Below, piece by piece: positions 24,491 through 32,462 of a stretch of DNA of 64,000 bases. The notes beneath the pieces are model-generated. The model did no database searches. It was not told where the DNA came from and worked only from the letters and a program-made list of their open reading frames with translations. Location: positions 806,001 through 870,000 of the forward strand of contig NZ_RAPZ01000011.1 of the NCBI RefSeq assembly GCF_003610375.1, written 5' to 3'. Made by a program: the position numbers and the translations under genes. The stretch comes from Sphingomonas sp. PP-CC-1A-547 (GTDB lineage: Bacteria; Pseudomonadota; Alphaproteobacteria; Sphingomonadales; Sphingomonadaceae). Within the stretch, counting starts at the first letter, position 1. Each line of letters begins with the position of its first letter.

Positions 24491-26980
24491 TCACCAGCTC
24501 AGGCCGGCGCGTGCGTAGACGTAGCGGCCGTTGAACCCGAACGGCGAGTAATACGGATAGCCGATCACACCGGTCGGGTTGTTCGCGATGCTCGTCGCGT
24601 CGGGATAGACGTCGAACAGGTTGCTGACGCCGAGCCCGATCTGTGCGCCCTTCTTCGCCTGGTAGCGGAGTTCGAGATCGGTGATCAGGTGCTTGCCGCT
24701 GTGCACGTCGCCGGCCGGGGTCGTGCCGGGTTGAGTCACGTCGCCATAATAGGTGACGCGGGCGAGCGCCCCGAGCTGGTCGAGCGACCAGTCGATCGAG
24801 CCGGTGACCTTCTCGCCCGGCGTACCGTTCTCCAACGATTCGATGCGGTTGCGGGCGAACAGCGTCGGTGCGGGGTTGAGCGTCGAGGTCGATGTCGGCA
24901 CGCGGGTGACGTTCACGTCGTTGACGTTGCCGGCGATCGTCAGGTCGAACGTCCCGGCAGCATCGGTCGGCAGCCGGTAATGCGCCACGGCGTCGATGCC
25001 CTTTGTGGTCGAGGCGATGCCGTTGACGAAGAACCGCGCTGCCGTTGCCCCTGATCCTGCGAGCAAGTTGAGGATCTGCGCATTGACCGCGGCAGATTGG
25101 GTCGACGACGTGGTGATGTTCTCCGAAAGACCGATCTGATTGCGGATGCGGATGTGGTACGCATCGACGGTCAGGTCGAACCCGCCGAAGCGAATGACGG
25201 TACCGACCGAAAAATTGGTCGACTTCTCAGGCTCGAGAGGAAGGCCTCCGAGCCTAGCCGCAATGGGGCTTACCGATGGGTAGGTTCCGGTCTGAACTGG
25301 GTTTCCGTTTTGAATGACGGTTGCGACCGACGTGAAATACTGTTGCTGCAGAGCCGGCGCGCGGAAGCCTGTCGATGCCGTTCCACGCAATGCAAACCAG
25401 CGCGCGAAGTCATAGCGCGCGGAGACCTTACCGGTGCCGGTCGAGCCGAAATCGGAATAATCCTCACCGCGTCCGGCGAGCCCGAGCAGCAACTTGTCCG
25501 TCACCTGCGCCTCTACGTCGAGATAGACGCTGCCGTTGCGACGGCTCCGCTCGATCGCGTTGTCCGGCGAGAAACCGCCAAAGCCCTGCGCGCCTGGGGG
25601 TGCGGTCGGCAGTGCGCCGGTCACTGTCCCAGCGGCGGGATAGCCATAGGATGCGAGTTCGCCGGACTGGATCTTGAACCCTTCGCGGCGCCCTTCGAGC
25701 CCGAACGCGACGTTGACGCCCTGCAACACGTCGAACTTGCGATCAACATCAAGCCCGACGATGTACTGGTCATAGATCAGCGCGCCGTCGGAGAAGTCGC
25801 GCTGCGTGGTGCGGCCATAGGCATAGTTCGCGGAATCCAGCGTGCGGAACCCGATCTTGTTGCGGCCATAGCTTGCGTTCAGGTCGACGTTCCAGTCGGC
25901 GACCACGCCTTTGATGCCGATCGCCGAGTTTATGTCGCGCGACTTGGTATTGATCAGCGGCAAGAAACCATCGGAAAGTCCTGCCAAGGTCAGTCGGTCG
26001 ACGGCGACTTGGTCCGACGCGAGCGGCAACCGTGGGAAAGCCGCGCTGCGCGTGTCGCGGTCCTGATAGCCGAGCCAGCCGTACAGCTTCCACGTGCCGG
26101 TCAGCGTCGTGCCGGCGTTGGCGAAGATGCTGTATTGCTCGACCTTCGGATCGCCGAAGAGGCCGGTCACACGACCCGGCGTCCCAGGGATTTTGACCAG
26201 CGCGCGCGTGTCGAAGTCAGCGCGGTTGGTCGCCTGGCGATCCAGATACTCGCCCGAAACGGTCAGGAAGCCGTCCTCGCCAAAGCCGATGCCCTGCCAG
26301 CCGGACACGGTCAGCGCATGCTCGCCATTCGTGCTGCGGCTGCCGCGCGCGGTGTCGATATCGGTGTTGTAGATGCCGTAGTTGACGGTCATGCCGCCGC
26401 CCGACCGGGCTTCGCGCAGCCGCAGGTTGACGACACCGGCGATCGCATCAGAGCCATATTGTGCGGACGCCCCGTCGCGCAGCACTTCGATACGGTCGAG
26501 CGCCACTGTCGGGATCGTGTTCAGGTCGACCGCAGCCGAGCCGCGCCCGACCGACCCACCGACGTTCAGCAGTGCCGCGGTATGGCCGCGCACGCCGTTG
26601 ACCAGCACCAGCGTCTGGTCGGGCGACAGGCCGCGCAACGTCGCCGGGCGGATCGCGTCGGTGCCATCGACCGCCGACGGCCGTGGGAAATCGATCGAGG
26701 GGGCGATCGCCGACAGCGCCGCGCCCAGTTCGGTCGTCCCCTGGCGCTGGATCGCGGCCGAACTCAGCACGTCGACCGGCGACGCGCTGTCGAGACGCGA
26801 CCGACCGACCGCGCGTGTGCCCGTGACGATGATATCGTCTCCCATATCGGGCGCCGCAGCAGGGTCGGCGCTAGGCGCGGTCGCGGTTTGCGCGGGCACG
26901 TCCTGCGCATGGGCTACCTGCGCGCTGGCGAAGGCGAGGGTCGAGGCGGCGAGCGTCAACGCGGTACGATAAGCAGTCAT
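24491..26980 (-). CDS. TonB-dependent receptor with large extracellular loops
   Basis: Outer-membrane receptor of 829 residues. It has a signal peptide (TAYRTALTLAASTLAFASAQVAHAQ), the plug with GDDIIVTGTRAVGRSRLDSASPVD near its start, ATLRGLSPDQTLVLVNGVRGH, LRDGASAQYGSDAIAGVVNLRL, and a barrel ending GRYVYARAGLSW. The N-terminal ASPVDVLS and QRQGTTELG features place it with the iron-complex/B12-like branch often linked to organic substrate uptake. ATG 26980 has AGGGAC upstream; the gene follows the amidotransferase gene after 65 bases on the same strand and may be the last gene of the desaturase operon. Its ligand is unknown and is probably related to that operon. Confidence 0.92.
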   Translation of the reverse strand: MTAYRTALTLAASTLAFASAQVAHAQDVPAQTATAPSADPAAAPDMGDDIIVTGTRAVGRSRLDSASPVDVLSSAAIQRQGTTELGAALSAIAPSIDFPRPSAVDGTDAIRPATLRGLSPDQTLVLVNGVRGHTAALLNVGGSVGRGSAAVDLNTIPTVALDRIEVLRDGASAQYGSDAIAGVVNLRLREARSGGGMTVNYGIYNTDIDTARGSRSTNGEHALTVSGWQGIGFGEDGFLTVSGEYLDRQATNRADFDTRALVKIPGTPGRVTGLFGDPKVEQYSIFANAGTTLTGTWKLYGWLGYQDRDTRSAAFPRLPLASDQVAVDRLTLAGLSDGFLPLINTKSRDINSAIGIKGVVADWNVDLNASYGRNKIGFRTLDSANYAYGRTTQRDFSDGALIYDQYIVGLDVDRKFDVLQGVNVAFGLEGRREGFKIQSGELASYGYPAAGTVTGALPTAPPGAQGFGGFSPDNAIERSRRNGSVYLDVEAQVTDKLLLGLAGRGEDYSDFGSTGTGKVSARYDFARWFALRGTASTGFRAPALQQQYFTSVATVIQNGNPVQTGTYPSVSPIAARLGGLPLEPEKSTNFSVGTVIRFGGFDLTVDAYHIRIRNQIGLSENITTSSTQSAAVNAQILNLLAGSGATAARFFVNGIASTTKGIDAVAHYRLPTDAAGTFDLTIAGNVNDVNVTRVPTSTSTLNPAPTLFARNRIESLENGTPGEKVTGSIDWSLDQLGALARVTYYGDVTQPGTTPAGDVHSGKHLITDLELRYQAKKGAQIGLGVSNLFDVYPDATSIANNPTGVIGYPYYSPFGFNGRYVYARAGLSW

Positions 26981-27045
26981 GATAGTGTCCCTGTTAGTGG
27001 ATCGCTCTGCGACGATCTCCGTGCGAACCAAACGAGCGGTCGCAG

Positions 27046-27816
27046 TCATCGGTCCCGATAGGTCCCAAGCGACTGGCCGATAAGTGAAAAGAATGCGCGG
27101 CTGGATGCGCTGGCTGCAACGTCCCATTCGGGATGCCATTGCACCGCGAGCACGTCGCCGCCGCACGGGCGCGCCGAGAACGCCTCGACCAGCCCGTCCG
27201 AAACCGCATGCGCCTCGACGCTGAGGCCCTTCCCCAACCGATCGATACCCTGCCGGTGGACCGACGTGACCGAGATGCTGCGCTCGGCGATCGCGGCCGC
27301 GAGCATCCCGCCCGATCGCAGTCTAACGTCGTGGACATGGTCGAACAGCGTCTCGTACGCGGTCGCGTCGTCGGTCGACCGGTGATGGCCATCGTCCAGC
27401 GCATCGGTCAGCGTGCCGCCGAACAGCACGTTCAGCTCCTGCAACCCGCGGCAGATACCGAACACCGGCCGCCCCGCCTCGATCATCCGGCCCGCAAGTT
27501 CGAGCGCCACCGCATCACGGTCCAGATCGAGAGCGTCGTCGGCCGCGTCCGACTTGCCGTAGCGTGCCCCCGCGACGTTCGACCGCGACCCGGTCAACAA
27601 CAACCCGTCGAGCCGCGATGCCAGTGCGCGCGTGTCCATCGCATCCGCCACCGCCGGCACCAGCAGGACGGTCGCGCCGGCATAGCGCACCAACGGCTCG
27701 ACGAAGCGGGTAGCGACCGCCTGGATCGGCCGATCGACCACTTCGTTGCAGCACAACACCCCGATCACGGGCTTGGGCGGCCCGTCCTCCCGACGACAGC
27801 AGGCAAAGCGCATCAT
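27046..27816 (-). CDS. Class I glutamine amidotransferase-like hydrolase (peptidase C26, PuuD-like)
   Basis: 256-residue stand-alone glutamine-amidotransferase fold of the gamma-glutamyl hydrolase type. The nucleophile is in FGICRGLQELN, with ELNVLFGGTL behind it, and the His/Glu pair in VQWHPEWD. The family (PuuD) releases glutamate from gamma-glutamyl amides such as gamma-glutamyl-GABA. The ATG at 27816 overlaps the acetyltransferase stop by ATGA, so it is translationally coupled. No polyamine pathway genes (puuA, puuB, puuC) accompany it, which argues for another gamma-glutamylated compound made or consumed by this operon. The reaction is well supported; the substrate is not. Confidence 0.88.
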   Translation of the reverse strand: MMRFACCRREDGPPKPVIGVLCCNEVVDRPIQAVATRFVEPLVRYAGATVLLVPAVADAMDTRALASRLDGLLLTGSRSNVAGARYGKSDAADDALDLDRDAVALELAGRMIEAGRPVFGICRGLQELNVLFGGTLTDALDDGHHRSTDDATAYETLFDHVHDVRLRSGGMLAAAIAERSISVTSVHRQGIDRLGKGLSVEAHAVSDGLVEAFSARPCGGDVLAVQWHPEWDVAASASSRAFFSLIGQSLGTYRDR

Positions 27817-28775
27817 GCGGCTCGACCCCGCAGCGTCTCGTGCAACTGGTCGGCGGCATCGCCTGCCAGGATCACCGCGGTCGGTTGCGCGACGACACTC
27901 CCCGCAGGCACATCCTCCAGCAGCCAGACATTGCCGCCGATCGTCGCGCCCTGCCCGATCGTCACGCGGCCGAGGATCGTCGCGCCGGCATAGATCACCA
28001 CGTCGTCCTCGACGATCGGATGCCGCGCGAGCCGTTCGCGCGCTGACACGTCGGTCACGCCGAGCGGACTGCGCGCGCCGAGCGTGACGTGCTGGTAGAT
28101 CTGTACGCGGTCGCCGATGATCGCGGTCTCGCCGATCACGACGCCGGTGCCGTGATCGATGAAAAAGCTGCGGCCGATCGTCGCGCCGGGGTGGATGTCG
28201 ATGCCGGTTCGGTTGTTGGCGAGTTCGGAGATGATCCGCGCGACGATCGGCGCGCCGAGCCCGTAGAGTGCGTGCGCGATCCGGTGGAACAGGATCGCGA
28301 CGATGCCGGGGTAGCAGATCAGGATCTCGTCCGCGCTTCGGGCCGCCGGATCGCCGAGAAACGCGGCGCGGACGTCGTCGTCGACCAGTTCGCGGATCGG
28401 TCCGAGTTCCGCACAGAACAGGCCGATGATCATGCTCGCATGGCTGACGTCGAACGACAGCACCGCCTCTTCCTGCCAATAGGCGAACTCGCGTTCGACC
28501 TGCCGTTGCAGCCGTTCCAGCGCCTGTCGCAGCCGCGTCTCGACGAACGCATCCTCGCGATCGACCGGTCCGGCGAACATGCCGAGCCGCCCGGGAAACA
28601 GCGCCGCGACGAGATCGTCGAGCGCGCGGCCGGTCTCGTCCAGCGACGGGAAGCGCGCGACGCTATGCCGGCCGTCCTGTTCCTGCCGCCAAGCACCACG
28701 CGCGCTGCGCAGTTCGTCGATCGTCGTGGAGAGGTCGATCGGGTCGGATGCTGATGACACGGCGTTGTCCTTCAT
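27813..28775 (-). CDS. Serine O-acetyltransferase, EpsC type with long N-terminus
   Basis: 320-residue acetyltransferase with a left-handed beta-helix. Hexapeptide repeats begin at GIDIHPGATIGRSFFIDHG and continue through VVIGETAIIGDRVQIYQHVTLG and GATILGRVTIGQGATIGGNV (residues about 195-300). The His in HPGA and the catalytic His/Asp region FFIDHGTG match the serine acetyltransferase subfamily, which makes O-acetyl-L-serine from serine and acetyl-CoA. The long helical N-terminal domain (about 1-170) is the EpsC form. No cysteine synthase is nearby, so the product may serve a special pathway. It is one base from the PhnD-like gene and overlaps the amidotransferase gene. Confidence 0.9.
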   Translation of the reverse strand: MKDNAVSSASDPIDLSTTIDELRSARGAWRQEQDGRHSVARFPSLDETGRALDDLVAALFPGRLGMFAGPVDREDAFVETRLRQALERLQRQVEREFAYWQEEAVLSFDVSHASMIIGLFCAELGPIRELVDDDVRAAFLGDPAARSADEILICYPGIVAILFHRIAHALYGLGAPIVARIISELANNRTGIDIHPGATIGRSFFIDHGTGVVIGETAIIGDRVQIYQHVTLGARSPLGVTDVSARERLARHPIVEDDVVIYAGATILGRVTIGQGATIGGNVWLLEDVPAGSVVAQPTAVILAGDAADQLHETLRGRAA

Positions 28776-28776
28776 G

Positions 28777-29574
28777 TCAGCGGAGCGTGGGATAGCCGGC
28801 CCGGACGGCCTCGGCTTCCAGCGTCGATATTGGGGTCAGCGCGTCTGGCTCGGCGGGTATGATCCCGGCAAGAAACAGGGTCTCGCGCACCGCCGCCAGA
28901 TCGGGATCGGCGGCGACATGATCGAGCGCGCTTCGCAATGCCGCCACCGTCTCGGCGTCGGTCCCGGCCGCGGTCACGAAGGGCAGGCTCGGCGATGCGG
29001 GGCTCGGTGCGACGATCTTGAAGCCCGCAACCAAAGCCGGCTCGAACCGCGCGATCGCCGCATAGGTCACGCGGTCGATCGCCGCGAGATCCGCCTTGCC
29101 CGCCGCGACCGCGACGATGCTGGCCCGATGCGCGCCGGTTTCGATCACCTCGGCAAAGAACGCCCCCTGCCCCGCAAACGGCGCTACCGTCGCGCGGAAC
29201 AGGTTCATGCCCGTGTTCGACTGGCGGTCGTTGATGGCCGCGCGGCTACCGCGAAACGTCGCGACCGAACCGCGGGGATCGTCCGCTCTCGCCACGATCA
29301 CGCTGCCACTTTCTTGCTCGGCATAGATCGGGAACGCGATCACGCGCAGATCCAGCGTCGGACCGGCTATCAACGGATAGCCACAGGCCTGGCCGAACAG
29401 CAACGCCGGATCGCACCAGATCGCATGGACGTCGCGCGTTCGATCGAGCCGATCGGGTACATCCGCGACACCGCGCTCACGCAGGACGGCAGCGATCGCC
29501 GACCACAGCCGGTCGTTCGCATCATGCTGCGCGGGGTGATCGTACATCCCGAGCGAGGCGATCCGGCCCGTCAA
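28777..29574 (-). CDS. PhnD-like substrate-binding-fold protein lacking a signal peptide
   Basis: 265-residue protein of the phosphonate-binding-like (PhnD/transferrin) fold. It opens with RIASLGMYDHPAQHDANDRLW, and later segments such as GPTLDLRVIAFPIYAEQE, SRAAINDRQSNTGMNLFR and AAIDRVTYAAIARFEP match type 2 periplasmic-binding domains; SNTGMN fits the ligand loop. It has no signal peptide or lipobox and no ABC permease or ATPase gene nearby, so it is probably cytoplasmic and not a transporter part. The start is TTG 29574, whose TTGA overlaps the desaturase stop; ATG 29547 is possible. Its place among biosynthetic-looking genes suggests an enzyme-like or ligand-sensing role. Confidence 0.8.
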   Translation of the reverse strand: MTGRIASLGMYDHPAQHDANDRLWSAIAAVLRERGVADVPDRLDRTRDVHAIWCDPALLFGQACGYPLIAGPTLDLRVIAFPIYAEQESGSVIVARADDPRGSVATFRGSRAAINDRQSNTGMNLFRATVAPFAGQGAFFAEVIETGAHRASIVAVAAGKADLAAIDRVTYAAIARFEPALVAGFKIVAPSPASPSLPFVTAAGTDAETVAALRSALDHVAADPDLAAVRETLFLAGIIPAEPDALTPISTLEAEAVRAGYPTLR

Positions 29575-30464
29575 GACACGGGCTCGCGGTGGAGGGGGTG
29601 GACCATGTCGTCATGCGCGCTGAATGCGAACCGCCGGACGATCTCGCCATACCCCTGATAGATCGGCGCCCCCGCCTCCGCGAACCGCGCTCGGTTACGG
29701 CGATGGTACGCTGGCAGGTCGTACCAGGCGAGCGACGGCCGCTCGTGATGTGCGGCATGCAAATTGTTGTTGAGATACAGCAGCCCGAGCAGCCCGCCAT
29801 GCTCGACGCTGGCGGCACGACCGGGGCTCACGAGATCGGCGCGGTGCTCGGCGTAGGAGCGCACCATGGTCAGCGCCATGCCCGGATAAACGAAGCAGAG
29901 CACGTAACGGACGACGCCAAGACCGACATGGTCGAGCCACCAGAGCACCAGCGCGACCGCGACGAGGTGTGGCGCCCAGTCGCGCGCTACGCACGCCGGT
30001 TCGCGCGCCAGTCGGCGGGACTCTTGCAGGAAGAGCCGGCCGACCGAGATCGCAGGTCCGAAGACCATCTGACCGAGAAGCGTGGATTGAAGCCGGCCGA
30101 GGACTGCGGCGAAACCACGCGCCTGCACGCGGTAGCGGGACTCTGGGTCATGCCGAGGATCGGTGATGACCTCCGCGCGGTGATGCGCGACATGGCTGCG
30201 GCGATAAAGGCGATAGGGCAGCCACAACGACAGCGGCGCAAACCCGATCGCGTCGTTGATCCATCGGATCCGCGTGGGATGCCCGTGAATGACCTCGTGC
30301 TGCAGCGATCCCTGCCAGGCGAGCAACCACCCGCCGATCAGCACCAGCAACGGCGTCGAAATGACCGTATGCCACGCCGTCGCGACCATCCATCCGCCGT
30401 ACACAATACCTGCCAGAAGGACGGTCGGCCATCCTACCGTCGAACTCGAAGCCTCTCGCTGCAT
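29571..30464 (-). CDS. Membrane fatty acid desaturase-family enzyme
   Basis: About 297-residue di-iron membrane protein of the desaturase/hydroxylase superfamily. All three histidine boxes are present: HEVIHGH near residue 56, HVAHH near 91 and HAAHH near 236, separated by hydrophobic segments (roughly residues 15-50, 70-88 and 165-200). ATG 30464 is preferred because GGAG lies six bases upstream; ATG 30470 has the same GGAG too close. It is the first gene of a tightly spaced run with the PhnD-like, acetyltransferase and amidotransferase genes. Members act on acyl lipids but also on amino-acid, carotenoid or alkane substrates, and the neighbours argue against plain lipid desaturation. Confidence 0.88.
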   Translation of the reverse strand: MQREASSSTVGWPTVLLAGIVYGGWMVATAWHTVISTPLLVLIGGWLLAWQGSLQHEVIHGHPTRIRWINDAIGFAPLSLWLPYRLYRRSHVAHHRAEVITDPRHDPESRYRVQARGFAAVLGRLQSTLLGQMVFGPAISVGRLFLQESRRLAREPACVARDWAPHLVAVALVLWWLDHVGLGVVRYVLCFVYPGMALTMVRSYAEHRADLVSPGRAASVEHGGLLGLLYLNNNLHAAHHERPSLAWYDLPAYHRRNRARFAEAGAPIYQGYGEIVRRFAFSAHDDMVHPLHREPVS

Positions 30465-30612
30465 TCCCATCTCCGTCCGATGAGATGAATATCCCCTCGC
30501 TGAATGGGAATTGAAAGTCGATTGAACTTTGCGGCGGAAAAACTTTGATTGTCAGGCGCTAGCCCGAGCGATCGGCGACCGGTTTCCAATCCTATTCGAA
30601 CGGAGGATCGTT

Positions 30613-32292
30613 TTAGGCGATCTCTTCCAGCGGCAGTTCGGGCCGAGCAGCCTGTGCACGAAACCGCTTCACGGTCGCTTGGGTGTACGGCTTGGCAAGC
30701 ACCGTCGACACGGTCACGAAATCGGCGGTCGCCTGCTCAGGCGTGAGCGTCAGCAGCGTGAAGCCCTTGGCGTCCTGGTCGCAGAACCGGACCTCACCCT
30801 TGTTCGCGTCTGCGATCAACGTTCCAATCCCCGGCAACAGCGATCCGTAGGACGGACTGGTGATCGCGGTGCAGCCGAATTCTACTGCGACCAGCTTGCC
30901 CGCGTCGTCGTGCAGATCGTTCGCCCAGGCGGCATGACTGTCACCCGACAGCACGATCGGCCGCGACTTCGCCCGCCGGAACGCCGCGTACAGACGCTCG
31001 CGGGCGGGCGGATAGCCATCCCAACTGTCGAGACCGAACGGCATGCCGGCTCGGTACGAAGCGATGCCCGCCGCCAGTCGCTCGCGCCACATCGCCGGCA
31101 GTTTCGCCATCGTCTCGCCGAATTTAACCGGCCCGAGTTGACGCTCCATGTCGGGCCCCGTGACCTTCGCCATCACGATCTGGTTGCCCAGCACCTGCCA
31201 CGGTTTCCCCGCCGACACGGACGTTGCCATCGTCTTCTCGACCCAGGCGAGCTGTGCCGGCCCGAGCAGTTCGCGGTCAGGCCGCGCGCGTTCCGCCAGC
31301 ATCGGCGCGTATTCTGCGGGTGTGATCGCCTCGCCCTTCGACACGACCTGATGACTGCGCGCGAGCAACCGGGTCTCGACCATCACCAGCGTCGCGAGAT
31401 CGCCGAAATCGAAGCTGCGGTTGATTGCCGCCCAGGGCTGGCCGGGCTTGGGGTCGCGGATCGGCATCCATTCGAAATACGCCTGCATCGCCGCCGCCTT
31501 GCGCGCGTCCCAGTCGCCCTCGGTCTTTGGATCGTGGTTTTCGGCACCGTGCATCCAGTCGTCATTGGCGACCTCGTGATCGTCCCACACGCAGATGAAC
31601 GCGGCGCGGGCGTGCGCGGCCTGCATGTCGACGTCGCGCTTCACCTGCGCGTGGCGCATCCGGTAGTCGGCGAGGCTGACGATCTCGTGCCGCGGCTCGA
31701 CCAGCCGGCCGATCTTCTTGGCGATGTCGGCGCCGTACCCGTCGACGCCGTATTCGTAGATATAGTCGCCGAGGTGAAGCACGGCGTCGAGCCGGTCGAG
31801 CTTGGCGATCGCGTCATACGCATTGAACAGCCCGCCCGCGTAAAGCTGGCACGAGACGACGGCCATCACGACATTGGCGACCTTGCCCTTCGGCAGCGTC
31901 CGGAGCCGGCCGACCGGCGATCGCGTGCCGTCCGCGGCGTCGAACCAGTAGCGATATTCGCGGCCCGGCTGGAGCCCGGTCGCCTCCACCTTGGCGGTGA
32001 AGTCACGCGCGGCGCGGGCCTTGATCGTGCCCGAGCGGATCGGCTTGCCGCCTTCGGTCTCCGCGACGTGCCAGGTCAGCGCGATGTCGCCGGCCTGCGT
32101 CGCATCGACCGGTGTCGCCCGTGTCCAGAGAATGGCGCCGTCGACCGAAGGATCACCACTCGCCACCCCGTGATCGAAGCGCGCTTTCGCCGTACCTGCC
32201 GCTTGTGTCGCTACCGCGGGAAGCGCGAGCGTCGCGCCGGAGCCAGCGAGTTTAAGGGCATTCTTAAGCGCATCGCGGCGGTTGATCGTCAT
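30613..32292 (-). CDS. phoD: Alkaline phosphatase D (PhoD)
   Basis: Exported phosphatase/phosphodiesterase of 559 residues. It starts with a twin-arginine leader (TINRRDALKNALKLAGSG) suited to Tat export of a folded metal enzyme. PhoD motifs are GVASGDPSVDGAILWTRATP, HLGDYIYEYG, WDDHEVANDDW and LSGDSHAAWAND, which supply the Fe/Ca ligands. ATG 32292 places the twin arginines at residues 5-6. It is divergent from a TonB receptor and close to a PhoX gene, so the cluster releases phosphate from organic esters. A Pho-box-like sequence lies about 70 bases upstream. Confidence 0.92.
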   Translation of the reverse strand: MTINRRDALKNALKLAGSGATLALPAVATQAAGTAKARFDHGVASGDPSVDGAILWTRATPVDATQAGDIALTWHVAETEGGKPIRSGTIKARAARDFTAKVEATGLQPGREYRYWFDAADGTRSPVGRLRTLPKGKVANVVMAVVSCQLYAGGLFNAYDAIAKLDRLDAVLHLGDYIYEYGVDGYGADIAKKIGRLVEPRHEIVSLADYRMRHAQVKRDVDMQAAHARAAFICVWDDHEVANDDWMHGAENHDPKTEGDWDARKAAAMQAYFEWMPIRDPKPGQPWAAINRSFDFGDLATLVMVETRLLARSHQVVSKGEAITPAEYAPMLAERARPDRELLGPAQLAWVEKTMATSVSAGKPWQVLGNQIVMAKVTGPDMERQLGPVKFGETMAKLPAMWRERLAAGIASYRAGMPFGLDSWDGYPPARERLYAAFRRAKSRPIVLSGDSHAAWANDLHDDAGKLVAVEFGCTAITSPSYGSLLPGIGTLIADANKGEVRFCDQDAKGFTLLTLTPEQATADFVTVSTVLAKPYTQATVKRFRAQAARPELPLEEIA

Positions 32293-32362
32293 CGTCTCAG
32301 GCTTTCGTAACGGGTGTTGCCCGCCTGCTAGCCACGATCGAAGACACCCCGGCGGCAACGAT

Positions 32363-32380
32363 GTGACAGCGCCGTTACGG
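32363..32380 (-). promoter_or_regulatory. Possible Pho box upstream of phoD
   Basis: On the minus strand it reads CCGTAAC-GGCG-CTGTCAC: two seven-base half-sites in direct repeat with 11-base spacing, as in PhoB boxes (CTGTCAT, four bases, CTGTCAC). The second half-site is perfect and the first is weaker. It sits between divergent phoD and the TonB receptor gene and could serve both. Confidence 0.45.
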
Positions 32381-32462
32381 AATAGTCATTTTGCTTTCAT
32401 GAAGACGCCATCGAAACGTCACCTCGTCCCCCTAGTGCGGCGGCAACGACACGGGGGACTTA

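Noticed and set aside
25097..27061. Long open frame (about 650 codons) on the plus strand
   Set aside because: It is antisense to a complete TonB receptor gene and its product is Arg/Ala/Gly-rich without motifs, typical of shadow frames in GC-rich DNA.
27046..27816. Putrescine (Puu) pathway
   Set aside because: Only the PuuD-like hydrolase is present; puuA, puuB and puuC are missing and the coupled genes belong to other families.
28777..30464. Phosphonate ABC transporter operon
   Set aside because: The PhnD-like gene has no leader, and no ATPase or permease gene is present among its coupled neighbours.
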